64,000 nucleotides of DNA, taken from the NCBI GenBank assembly GCA_965222345.1, contig CBDCTS010000009.1, positions 5,443 through 69,442 on the forward strand. The letters run 5' to 3'. Below, in pieces: positions 27,828 through 36,738 of the stretch. Every line of letters starts with the position of its first letter. Within the stretch, counting starts at the first letter, position 1. A program made the translations under genes and the position numbers. The DNA is from JADFGZ01 sp965222345. GTDB lineage: Bacteria > Acidobacteriota > Terriglobia > 2-12-FULL-54-10. The notes under the pieces are model-generated. The model saw only the letters and a list, made by a program, of their open reading frames with translations. It searched no databases and was not told the DNA's origin.

Positions 27828-28141
27828 AGTTCTGACTCCAGAATGAACTTTCGAGTGTATTCTGCCTCAGTGCCCCGGGTGGGGAACGCCTGACAAAAGC
27901 AGGAGTTTAGCAGCAAAGCCGGATTTTGGAAAGGAGAAATTTCCCCCATCCCTTCATATTGGTGCAAACGTCGCATCTCTGCATACATACGGTCGAGATT
28001 TCAAGCCGAAGGAAAACGAACTGGGAACCGCGAACGGGGAAAAAAGCATTGGGCTCAGCGGCAAAGGCGTGTAGATTAGGCCAACTGGCGGGAAGTTGCG
28101 GCGGGAATGAGTGAAAGTTCGCACGGAGGTGTAGGAGGACT
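27828..28141. other. divergent promoter region, oxidase operon / lactate permease
   Basis: The 314-nt region lies between ctaC (minus) and the lactate permease (plus). It must hold both promoters. A good ribosome site (gtaggagg) precedes ATG 28142. The minus-strand frame here has no recognised domain. I cannot assign specific boxes. Confidence 0.4.
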
Positions 28142-29824
28142 ATGGAATCATATGCTCTGGTGGCCTTGCTGCCTGTCATCTCGGTAATGATCTTTCTGGT
28201 GGTGCTTCGCTGGCCTGCCGTCAAGGCGATGCCGGTGGCATACGTCGTCACCATTGCCATCGCTCTGGTCATCTGGCGGGTCCCCCTGGTACAGGTTCTG
28301 GCCGCCAGCCTCCGCGGGGCCACCATCGCGGGCACGCTTCTTTGGATCATCTTCGGGTCCATCTTGCTGCTGTTCACCCTGCGGGAGAGCGGCGCGCTCA
28401 GCACCATTCGGCACGGCTTTCACGGCATCTCCCAGGACCACCGCATTCAGGCCATCCTGATAGCGTGGCTTTTCGGCTCCTTCATCGAAGGCGCCGCCGG
28501 CTTCGGAACTCCTGCGGCGGTGGCGGCGCCTATTCTGCTGGTGCTCGGATTCCCGGCCCTGGCAGCCGTCATGGTGTCGCTGATTATCCAGAGCACGCCG
28601 GTCACTTTCGGCGCCGTAGGAACACCCATCCTGGTAGGGATGGAACAGTCCTTGAATGTTCCACAGGTCGAAAGCGCCCTGGCGCAGGCGCAATTGCCGT
28701 ATGCAGAATTCATCCAACAGATCGGAATCTTTGCCGCTGTTCCTCACGCCATCGTAGGAACCCTGATCCCTCTCGTCATGGTTGCCATGATGACGCGCTT
28801 TTTCGGCCGGCGAAGATCGTTTCGGGAAGGACTCGAAATATGGAAATTTGCCTGCTTCGCGGGCCTTGCCTTTACTATCCCCTATGTGATCGTCGCCATT
28901 TTTCTGGGACCGGAATTTCCTTCCCTGCTGGGGGGCCTGATAGGACTGGCGATTGTGGTACCGGCAGCGCGCAAGGGGTTTCTGATTCCCAGCGGTGAGC
29001 CCTGGGATTTCCCCCCCAAACAGGATTGGGAGCCCGAATGGATCGGGTCAATCGCCGCCGATCCTGACCAAAAGCAGGACCACGACCGCCATTCGCTGTT
29101 TCGCGCATGGACACCTTATTTGCTGGTCGCGGCGCTGCTGGTGGTGACACGCTTGCCGTTTCTACCTCTGAAGAGCTGGCTTACCTCAGTCGAATTCAGG
29201 TGGGCAGACATTCTGGGGACCGGCCTGTCGCAGGCCTTCCAACCCCTGTATCTGCCCGGAACCATCTTCGTGCTCGTCGCAGCCATCACCATCTGGCTTC
29301 ACGGCATGAAGACTTCTGAAGTGAAAGAGGCATGGCGGGATGCCGTGCGAAAACTCGCTGGACCTTCGCTGGCGTTGCTGTTTGCCGTCGGCATGGTGAG
29401 GGTCTTTATCGACTCGGGAGAAAATGTCTCGGAGCTGGAGAGCATGCCGTTGGTCGTGGCGGAAGCGGCAGCGCGGCTGGCAGGGGCCGCGTGGCCGTTT
29501 TTTGCTCCCGCCATTGGGGCCCTGGGAGCCTTTGTTGCCGGGAGCAATACGGTCAGCGACCTGATGTTCAGCCTGTTCCAGTACGGGGTGGCAGACCGCA
29601 TTGGCGTTTCGCATCTGGTGATTTTGGGATTGCAGGCGTTGGGAGGAGCAGCAGGAAACATGATCGCCGTTCACAATGTCGTTGCCGCCAGCGCCACCGT
29701 GGGACTCGTTGGGCGCGAAGGAGCGCTGATCCGCAAGACGATCCTGCCGTTGATCTATTACCTGACCGCTGCAGGCCTCCTGGGCTTGCTGTTCGCCTAC
29801 ACGATTTTCCCCAGCGCCTTTTAG
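28142..29824 (+). CDS. lldP: L-lactate permease
   Basis: The 560-residue protein has about 13 helices and the LctP/LldP signatures: FGSFIEGAAGFGTPAAVAAP near residue 116, STPVTFGAVGTPILVG near 157, and GAFVAGSNTVSDLMFSLFQ near 464 with QALGGAAGNMIAVHNVVAA near 498. It is a lactate/glycolate:proton symporter. There is no adjacent lactate dehydrogenase or regulator. The stop at 29822-29824 lies just before the IS1380 element, so the last few residues could in principle come from the insertion. Confidence 0.93.
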   Translation: MESYALVALLPVISVMIFLVVLRWPAVKAMPVAYVVTIAIALVIWRVPLVQVLAASLRGATIAGTLLWIIFGSILLLFTLRESGALSTIRHGFHGISQDHRIQAILIAWLFGSFIEGAAGFGTPAAVAAPILLVLGFPALAAVMVSLIIQSTPVTFGAVGTPILVGMEQSLNVPQVESALAQAQLPYAEFIQQIGIFAAVPHAIVGTLIPLVMVAMMTRFFGRRRSFREGLEIWKFACFAGLAFTIPYVIVAIFLGPEFPSLLGGLIGLAIVVPAARKGFLIPSGEPWDFPPKQDWEPEWIGSIAADPDQKQDHDRHSLFRAWTPYLLVAALLVVTRLPFLPLKSWLTSVEFRWADILGTGLSQAFQPLYLPGTIFVLVAAITIWLHGMKTSEVKEAWRDAVRKLAGPSLALLFAVGMVRVFIDSGENVSELESMPLVVAEAAARLAGAAWPFFAPAIGALGAFVAGSNTVSDLMFSLFQYGVADRIGVSHLVILGLQALGGAAGNMIAVHNVVAASATVGLVGREGALIRKTILPLIYYLTAAGLLGLLFAYTIFPSAF

Positions 29825-31514
29825 TAGCACTGGAGCATTTCTCGTAAAGGTGTATACCCGCATTTCCCGTTTGAAATCGTAGAAGCAACCCTCGACTAAC
29901 CTCCAACATCAATATTGATGCGGGTTCCAGCATCAACATTGCATTCCGGAGGTGTATACCTAATGGGTGAGAGCCAAAAACAGGCATTTCAACTGTCATT
30001 CAACCGGTTTTTGCGGGTTGCCTTTCAAGGATCGCGAGTGACATCCAACGGTGGGCTGATTCTGGTGCGAGAGCTGGACGAGCGATTGGGATTCGATGAA
30101 CTCGTCGAACAGCACTTGACCGACTCTCGGGCAAACAATGCGCGGTTGTCTTTTGCGGACCTACTTCGACAGTCGGTCTACAGCCGTCTGGCTGGATACG
30201 AGGATGTGAACGATGCCGAGCGGCTATCTCAGGACCCGGCGTTGCGGCTGATCGGTTCGGAGAAGATTTGGGATCGAGGGGCGGCTCTGACTTCTCGGTT
30301 GCAGACCTTCGAGACGGAGATGCTGGCTGAGGAAGGGAACTTCGCAGGGCTGGCACGGGTGAACCGGGAACTGATCGGCAGAGCAGAAGCAATCCATTCG
30401 CACTACCGAACTGTGCTGGACATGGATTCGACCGAGATTCCGGTCTACGGGGAGCAGGAGAATAGCGCCTACAACGGGCACTTCGAGTCCACCTGCTATC
30501 ACCCCCTGCTGTTATTCAATCGAGACGGCGACTGTCTGGCTGCCAAATTGCGACCGGGCAACGTCCACAGCGCCGAGGAATGGGAAGAACTTCTCCTGCC
30601 GGAGATCGAGCGGCAGCAGAAGCGGGGCAAGGAGGTGGTATTTCGTGCCGACGCGGCCTTTGCGAAGCCGGAGATTTACGAGGCGTTGGAGAAGCGGGGT
30701 GTGAAGTATGCCATCCGCATCCCTTCCAACGAGAACCTCCAGCGGGACATCGAGGAGTTGCTGAAACGTCCGGTAGGAAGGCCGGGCCAGAAGCCGTTGG
30801 TGGAGTACAAGGGGTTTCTGTACCAAGCCGAGAGTTGGAAGACGGCCCGACGGGTGGTAGCCAAGGTAGAACATCATCCGGGGGAGTTGTTCCCGCGAGT
30901 GGGGTTCATTGTGACGAACCTGACGCTTCCGAGTCGAGCGGTGGTGCGGTTCTATAATAAGCGAGGGACAGCAGAGCAGTGGATTAAGGAAGGCAAGCAG
31001 GCGGTGAAGATGACGCGGCTCAGTTGCCATCGGTTCCGGTCCAACGAGGTACGGCTGTGGCTGACCATCATTGCCTATAATCTGGGAAATCTGTGGCGGC
31101 GACTGGTGCTGCCACAGAGAATCGGGAACTGGTCCTTGACGAGCTTGCAGCAGCGGTTGGTGAAAACCGGAGGACGCCTGATTAAGCATGCCCGCTACTA
31201 TTGGCTATTGCTGGCAGAGAGCCATCTGACTCGGCGGCTGTTTGCCAGCATGCTGGGGCGGATAAATGGGCTGTCGCTTCCGTCGGGATAGCCTAGCCTG
31301 CGGCACCCAATAAAATGATTCCGATATCCCCCGGGAATGGAGGGGTGTCTGAAAAAGCTGGTTCTGGAAGCCGAGGCGATGGGTTTTTGGGGACTCGGAA
31401 AGAGCGGCTGGAAGCCGCTGGCAGTATCTCGGAGAAAATATTGGGCTGGAAGTGCTCAGTTGAAGGCCAACGGGTTTATACTCACGAGTCGGAGGGCCAA
31501 AAAACTAATTCCGG
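29825..31514 (+). mobile_element. IS1380-family insertion element (complete copy)
   Basis: This element carries a full transposase gene (29963-31291) and a non-coding right tail. The right end, at aattccgg in 31507-31514, is where identity with the window's left copy stops. The left end is uncertain. It must lie after the lldP stop, near 29825-29860, where the sequence shows only weak resemblance (ctcgt...gtata...cccg) to the inverted right end. I could not find a target duplication. The insertion lies immediately 5' of a truncated amidohydrolase gene. Confidence 0.75.
29963..31291 (+). CDS. IS1380-family transposase
   Basis: I start at ATG 29963, which has ggaggt 10 nt upstream. The 442-residue product has the IS1380 layout. 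An N-terminal region is typical (FQGSRVTSNGGLILVRELDE). The first catalytic Asp lies in LDMDSTEIPVYG near residue 154, the second Asp in VVFRADAAFAKPE near 230, and the Glu region in GTAEQWIKEGKQ near 337. All parts appear intact, so it may be active. Confidence 0.9.
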   Translation: MGESQKQAFQLSFNRFLRVAFQGSRVTSNGGLILVRELDERLGFDELVEQHLTDSRANNARLSFADLLRQSVYSRLAGYEDVNDAERLSQDPALRLIGSEKIWDRGAALTSRLQTFETEMLAEEGNFAGLARVNRELIGRAEAIHSHYRTVLDMDSTEIPVYGEQENSAYNGHFESTCYHPLLLFNRDGDCLAAKLRPGNVHSAEEWEELLLPEIERQQKRGKEVVFRADAAFAKPEIYEALEKRGVKYAIRIPSNENLQRDIEELLKRPVGRPGQKPLVEYKGFLYQAESWKTARRVVAKVEHHPGELFPRVGFIVTNLTLPSRAVVRFYNKRGTAEQWIKEGKQAVKMTRLSCHRFRSNEVRLWLTIIAYNLGNLWRRLVLPQRIGNWSLTSLQQRLVKTGGRLIKHARYYWLLLAESHLTRRLFASMLGRINGLSLPSG

Positions 31515-31530
31515 GTATAACCGCCACGGC

Positions 31531-31560
31531 CTTAGGTAGTGACAGGTATTCCTGCCTGTC
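31531..31560. repeat. short palindromic repeat (single copy)
   Basis: The sequence cttaggtagtgacaggtatt followed by cctgcctgtc matches, with few changes, the repeat units at 57461-57490. It contains the hairpin GACAGG..CCTGTC. It lies 17 nt beyond the IS1380 right end. The same family therefore occurs at least twice in the window, 26 kb apart. Confidence 0.6.
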
Positions 31561-31753
31561 CGCTATAGTGTCCATTCTATATAATTGAAACTATTATATT
31601 TATATTTCTTATCCAAGCGTCTAATCACCCTGTAGATCACCCTTTGCAAACAGGGGCTGGGAATCCATTGATCCGTCGAAGAAATCTGACCAAGCCAGGG
31701 ATATTTGTACCAGCGGAAGAGAGAGAGAATCTCATGGAGGAGGGCTAAAAGAG

Positions 31754-32722
31754 ATGCCAATGGACAGGAAAGGAGAATTGCCGATCCGTTTTGCATGGGT
31801 GCATAGGACTGCTTTTACGCTGGGAAAGGATCCGGCCGAATTTTATAAGCTGTATGGAGATATTCGAGGTCAAGGCAGCGAATATTTCTGGAATATGGGA
31901 GTTGGAGAGGAAGGATGGGACAAGAGTTTTTGCACTACGGCAATAGCAAAAACCGTAGAGGCCCGTGCGCAAGACGACTTATCGACATGCAGGACCAAAG
32001 AGTCGCAGGATTACCTTTCCCATCTTGCGGCATTGAAGGCGGGATTACGAATTGCGCATCTGCACTCAATGCGAGATGGAGGCGTTGATGCCATCATTGA
32101 TCTGGTGGAAGATGCGATGCGAGCTGGTGTGACGCTAGAACAGATCAAGGAAGCCAAAATAGGCATGGATCATACTGCTTGGGTGAGACCAGACCAAATA
32201 CCCAAGTTAGTAAGATATGGCATTTGGGTGAACCCGCAGACTGTTTATCTTCTTTCGTATGCACGTCAGATGGTTGAAAACTATGATTATGAACTCTACC
32301 AAAAATGGCTTATGCCGGTCAAAAGTATTGTGGAGAGTGGAGTTCCATTGGTTTTAAGCACGGATGCGCATGTGTCAAGAACTGAGGACGACATCAAATA
32401 TGAAGCCTCAATGCTCGAGTGGCCGTGGGGAAATAGTGTATGGCCGTTTTTGTCATCTTTCGTAACCCGCGACATCGGAGGCAGGGTTTGGAACCCAGCG
32501 GAGCGGTTAGACCGGATCACAGTTCTCAAAGGATTTACGACTTGGGCCGCAGAATATGTTCTGCGTGAGAAAGAATTGGGCTCGCTGGAGACAGGAAAGT
32601 TAGCCGACTTTATCGTTATTGACAAAGATTATTTTACGATTCCAGAAAACGATCTGGGGAAAATCGAGACTTTGCTGACGGCGGTTGGGGGCAATATAGT
32701 GTATCGAAGCTCTGAGTTTTGA
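31754..32722 (+). pseudogene. amidohydrolase family protein, 5'-truncated
   Basis: The 322-residue frame aligns with the C-terminal 320 residues of the downstream paralogs. It shares FAWVHRTAF, FYKLYGDIRGQGSEYFWN, HTAWVRPDQIPKLVRYG, LSTDAHV (metal Asp) and the closing LETGKLADFIVIDKDYFTIP. It lacks the signal peptide and the HxH metal motif, about 270 residues in all, so it cannot be a working enzyme. The break lies near 31735, within 220 nt of the IS1380 right end, which suggests loss through insertion and deletion. Lower GC than its neighbours. Confidence 0.75.
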
Positions 32723-32950
32723 TGGAATCATGTGGAGTATTCAACAGCCGCAAATCTGAGGCAAGTGTAGCCCCGACTCCTATTAAACCTTGTAACGCGA
32801 ATTACCGTGAATTATTCCGGTTCTTCTTAAACTTCATAATTTTTCTGGATTGCAACAAACTCAAGCAAGAGTTACTTGATTGACGGAGTTATTCCACTAT
32901 TCCAGAAAACCGGATTTCGCTTGCAAATACAGACAAAAGGAGTCCAATCG

Positions 32951-34763
32951 ATGAGATCAAACCAGGCAAAACCAATATTCTATTCGTTACTTCTTTTTTC
33001 TTTTCTGGCATGGGCTTGGGCGGTTCCCATTTCCCGGGCGCAAGCCCCGGACGTTTCCTTGTTGGAGAAGGTGGCAGTTTACCCCAGCTTAATCCTCCAT
33101 AATGGGAAAATTGCGACCATGGACCAGAACATGACCTTTCATCAAGCCATGGCGATCCGTGGAGAAAGGGTTTGGAAACTGGGTGCCGATCAAGAACTCA
33201 GGCCGTTAGCCGGGCCACAGACGGAATTGGTCGATCTGAAAGGCCGGACCGTGGTGCCAGGCTTGAGACGCGCACACCCATCCACATCTATGGGCGTTGC
33301 CTCATCTCGGGGGGAAGTACGATGTGCAGCTCGCCCCGGTCTATGTGGATGGAAGAAATCTAGAAGAAGTCAAACTGAAGCTAGGACCTGCAATAAAGGG
33401 GAGAATACAGGAGGAAGGGCCCGACAAATGGGTCATGGTCAGCATTCCCTGGCAAATGGCGGATCGGGCCGTAGCCGGGCAAGGGATCACCAGGGCCGAG
33501 CTGGACGCCATCGCACCGCAAACGCCGGTTTACGTTACGTCCGGTTATTTTGCGGGAGTTTCCAACAGCAAGGCCAAAGACGCAATGGAAGACAGCTTTG
33601 GGAAGGAACTGTTCGGCCTGCGGGTGCTCTACATGATCCCTTATGACATCATCCTGTCCGGCAAGATTGATACCATTGCCGACATGCTGGTGGAAGAAAT
33701 GGAAGAGAACGTCTCGTTTGGCATCACCGCCTTCGCCAGCCATATTGAGCCGGTGAATGTCTACAGAGCTCTCAGCCTGTTGCATTGCGAACGCAGGATG
33801 CCCGCCCGCTGGGCATGGGTCCATCGGACCGGTTTCAGCCTGGCGAAAGACCCGGTCGAGTTTTATAGTTTACTGGGGGGTTTTACCGGTCAAGGAGACA
33901 ACTGGCTTTGGAACTTCGGCGTAGGAGCCGAAAGCTGGGGCCCATCCCGGTGTACCACGGCGGTGCCGAAGAACGAAGCCGTGCGGGAAGAGTTGAGGAG
34001 ACGCGCAATCGAAGGTTGCGCTTACGTGCCGGGGGTGTGGGGTTACGACGCCCACTTGGCTGCCGTCAAGGGAGGTCTGCGGCTGGCTATTGTTCATGCC
34101 ATCTATGACGGGGAGTTGGATGGAGCGATTCACCTGGCAGATCAAGTGATTCAGGAAGGAGCCCTGACGCTCGAACAAGTGCGCGAACCCGGATGGAGCT
34201 TTGATCATGGGCGTCTTATCCGGCCGGATCAGATTCCACTGGCTGGGAAGTATGGCTTCTGGATGAGTTTTCAAGGGATCATGTTTGCCAGTGCCCTTGA
34301 TGAAGTTCCGCGCGATTTCGGGGATGAATATGTGCCTTGGATTAGCCCCGTTAACAGTTGGAAGAAGGCTGGAGCGCGTTTCATCCTCTCCAGTGATGCC
34401 CATGTCGGCTCACTGGATCCCCTAGCCGCGAAAATGATCGATCAATCTCTCATTAGGGATTGGCCCTATCATGACTCCATCTGGCCGTGGGTTGGTTTTT
34501 GGGTGACCCGGGAACTGTACGGGAAGGTCTGGACCCCTGAGGAGAGAATTGACCGGATCACGGCTTTGCGGGCCTGGACGAACTGGCCGGCCGAAAATCT
34601 GCTTCGCGGGAATGAACTGGGCTCACTGGAGCCGGGCAAGTTGGCGGATTTTGCCGTCATTGACAAGGATTACTTCACGATTCCAGACAGAGAACTGGTA
34701 ACCATCCGGAACCTCATGACAGGAATCGGCGGGAAGATCGCATACAAGTCATCGAATTTTTAA
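32951..34763 (+). pseudogene. secreted amidohydrolase with a 2-nt frameshift
   Basis: The gene starts at ATG 32951 (ribosome site aaaaggag) with a signal peptide ending near SRAQA. The frame runs as far as GRTVVPGL and then continues in another frame as DAHTHPHLW...PHLGGKYDVQ. Compared with its paralogs, the Ile codon ATA after ttg has lost two bases at about 33266. Restoring two bases gives 604 residues, equal to the paralog at 36739. The metal motifs (HTHPH, LIVHAIYDGE, SFDHG, SSDAHVGSL) are otherwise intact. Either it is a recent pseudogene or the sequence has an indel error. Confidence 0.85.
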
Positions 34764-34916
34764 TCAGCACGCCGACGGAGTCCGAGAAGACTCACACTTC
34801 AGGGAGGCAGTATCCTTTCGGCAGTTTGAATGGAAGCGTCCTGGCCCCAGGGACTTTTGAATTTCACTAGATCATCTGAATTGCCCGTGAGACAACGGGT
34901 GCAGGGAGGCAGTCCT

Positions 34917-36728
34917 ATGGAAAAGATACGAAGATTGAAATCGTTCTCTATTTTGCTGCTTGCATTCACGGTCTGGCTTTGGCCTTTGCAGGTTGTGGAG
35001 GCTCAAACTCCGAGCCAGACCGTCTTGGAAGAACTGGCGGTCTATCCCACCTTGATTGTCTACAACGGGAAGATTGCAACGATGGATCCAAACATGACCT
35101 TCCATCAGGCGATGGCGATTCGTGCAAACCGAGTTTGGAAACTGGGCACCGATCAAGAGATCAGGCCGTTAGCGGGACCACAAACGGAATTGATCGATCT
35201 CAAGGGCCGGACCGCGGTGCCGGGCCTGATAGACGCCCACAACCACCCTCATCTTTGGGCATTACCCCATCTAGGTCCGAAATACGATGTCCAGCTCGCT
35301 CCGGTTTTTCTGGATGAAAAGAATTTAGAGGACGTCAAACTGAAGCTAGAACCGGCTATCCGGGCAAGAATACAAAACGAAGGGTCCGACAAATGGATCA
35401 TCGTCAGCATTCCCTGGCAGTTGGCCGATAGCGCCATTGCCAGGCAGGGCATCACGCGCGCTGAACTGGACCGAATTGCGCCCCAGACACCCGTTTTTCT
35501 TACCTCAGGCTACTTTGCGGGCATCTCCAACACCAAGGCAAAGGAGCTGATGGAGAAAAGTTTTGGAAAGGAGATGTTGGGTCTGCGGGCCTGGTACATG
35601 GTCCCGTACGACATCATTCTTCGGGACAAAATCCAAACCGTTGCCAACATGCTCGTTGAGGAAATGGAAGAAAATGTCTCGTTCGGCATCACGACATTCG
35701 CCAGCCACATCGAACCCCTGAACGTTTTTCGGGCCCTCAATCTGTTACACCGCGAGGGAAGGCTGCCCGGCCGGTGGGCTTGGGTCCATCGGACCGGTTT
35801 TAGCTTGGCGAAAGACCCGGCAGAGTTTTATCGATTGTTAGGGGATTTTACCGGTCAAGGAGATAACTGGATTTGGAATTTCGGGGTCGGAGCGGAGAGT
35901 TGGGGACCGAGCGGATGCACTTCAGCTGTCCCGCAAAGCGAAGAAATGCGTCAACAGCTGAGACGCCGCTCTATTGAAGGTTGTGCTTATGTGCCGGGCG
36001 TCTGGGGTTACGACGCTCACCTCGCTGCCGTCAAGGCGGGTCTGCGGCTGGCCATTGTTCATGCCATCTGGGACGGGGAGCTGGATGGCGCCATTCGGCT
36101 GGCGGATCAAGTGATCCGCGAGGGAGCTCTAACCATGGAACAGGTCCAGGAGCCTGGGTGGAGTTTCGATCACGGGCATATTATCCGTCCCGATCAAATT
36201 CCTCTGGCCGGGAAGTACCGCTTCTGGATGAGCTTTCAGGCATCCCAGTTCGCCAGCGCCCTTTCCACGATTTCGCCCAATTTCGGGGAGAATTATGTTC
36301 CCTGGATCATGCCTCTTAACAGTTGGAAGAAGGCCGGGGGACGTTTCATCATCTCCAGTGATGCTCATGTCGGCTCACTGGATCCCATGGCCGCGAAAAT
36401 GATTGATCAATCGCTCATCAAGGATTGGCCTTACCACGATTCGATCTGGCCCTGGGTGAGTTTTTGGGTGACCCGGGAACTGCACGGGGAAGTTTGGACT
36501 CCCGAGGAGAGGATTGACCGCATCACCGCCCTGCGTGCCTGGACGAACTGGGCGGCGGACAATCTGCTTCGCGGGAAAGAGTTGGGATCGTTGGAGCCCG
36601 GCAAGCTGGCAGACTTTGCCGTCATTGACAAGGATTACTTCACGATTCCAGACAGCGAGCTGGTGACGATTAATAACCTCATGACCGTTGTAGACGGGAA
36701 GGTGGCATTCAGAGCCCAAAACTTTTAG
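34917..36728 (+). CDS. secreted amidohydrolase (paralog array member, intact)
   Basis: I start at ATG 34917, with gcagggaggc just upstream, giving 603 residues. The signal peptide spans 1-29 (SILLLAFTVWLWPLQVVEAQ). The metal motif PGLIDAHNHPHLW lies near 115, LAIVHAIWDGE near 370, SFDHGHIIRPDQIP near 408 and ISSDAHVGSLDP near 475, with the typical C-terminal LEPGKLADFAVIDKDYF. It acts in the periplasm or outside the cell, and the substrate is unknown. It is very similar to the neighbour at 32951 and less so to 36739, which follows after only 10 nt, so the two are likely co-transcribed. Confidence 0.85.
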   Translation: MEKIRRLKSFSILLLAFTVWLWPLQVVEAQTPSQTVLEELAVYPTLIVYNGKIATMDPNMTFHQAMAIRANRVWKLGTDQEIRPLAGPQTELIDLKGRTAVPGLIDAHNHPHLWALPHLGPKYDVQLAPVFLDEKNLEDVKLKLEPAIRARIQNEGSDKWIIVSIPWQLADSAIARQGITRAELDRIAPQTPVFLTSGYFAGISNTKAKELMEKSFGKEMLGLRAWYMVPYDIILRDKIQTVANMLVEEMEENVSFGITTFASHIEPLNVFRALNLLHREGRLPGRWAWVHRTGFSLAKDPAEFYRLLGDFTGQGDNWIWNFGVGAESWGPSGCTSAVPQSEEMRQQLRRRSIEGCAYVPGVWGYDAHLAAVKAGLRLAIVHAIWDGELDGAIRLADQVIREGALTMEQVQEPGWSFDHGHIIRPDQIPLAGKYRFWMSFQASQFASALSTISPNFGENYVPWIMPLNSWKKAGGRFIISSDAHVGSLDPMAAKMIDQSLIKDWPYHDSIWPWVSFWVTRELHGEVWTPEERIDRITALRAWTNWAADNLLRGKELGSLEPGKLADFAVIDKDYFTIPDSELVTINNLMTVVDGKVAFRAQNF

Positions 36729-36738
36729 TGAGTTAACT

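Noticed and set aside
858..29824. Composite transposon bounded by the IS1380 copies
   Set aside because: The interval holds secA and the oxidase operon, which are core genes, and no target duplication was found, so transposition as a unit is unlikely.
31337..31588. Small gene in the IS1380 tail
   Set aside because: Frames shared by the two copies only reflect their near-identity. No start with a ribosome site is seen, and the older remnants have different frames interrupted.
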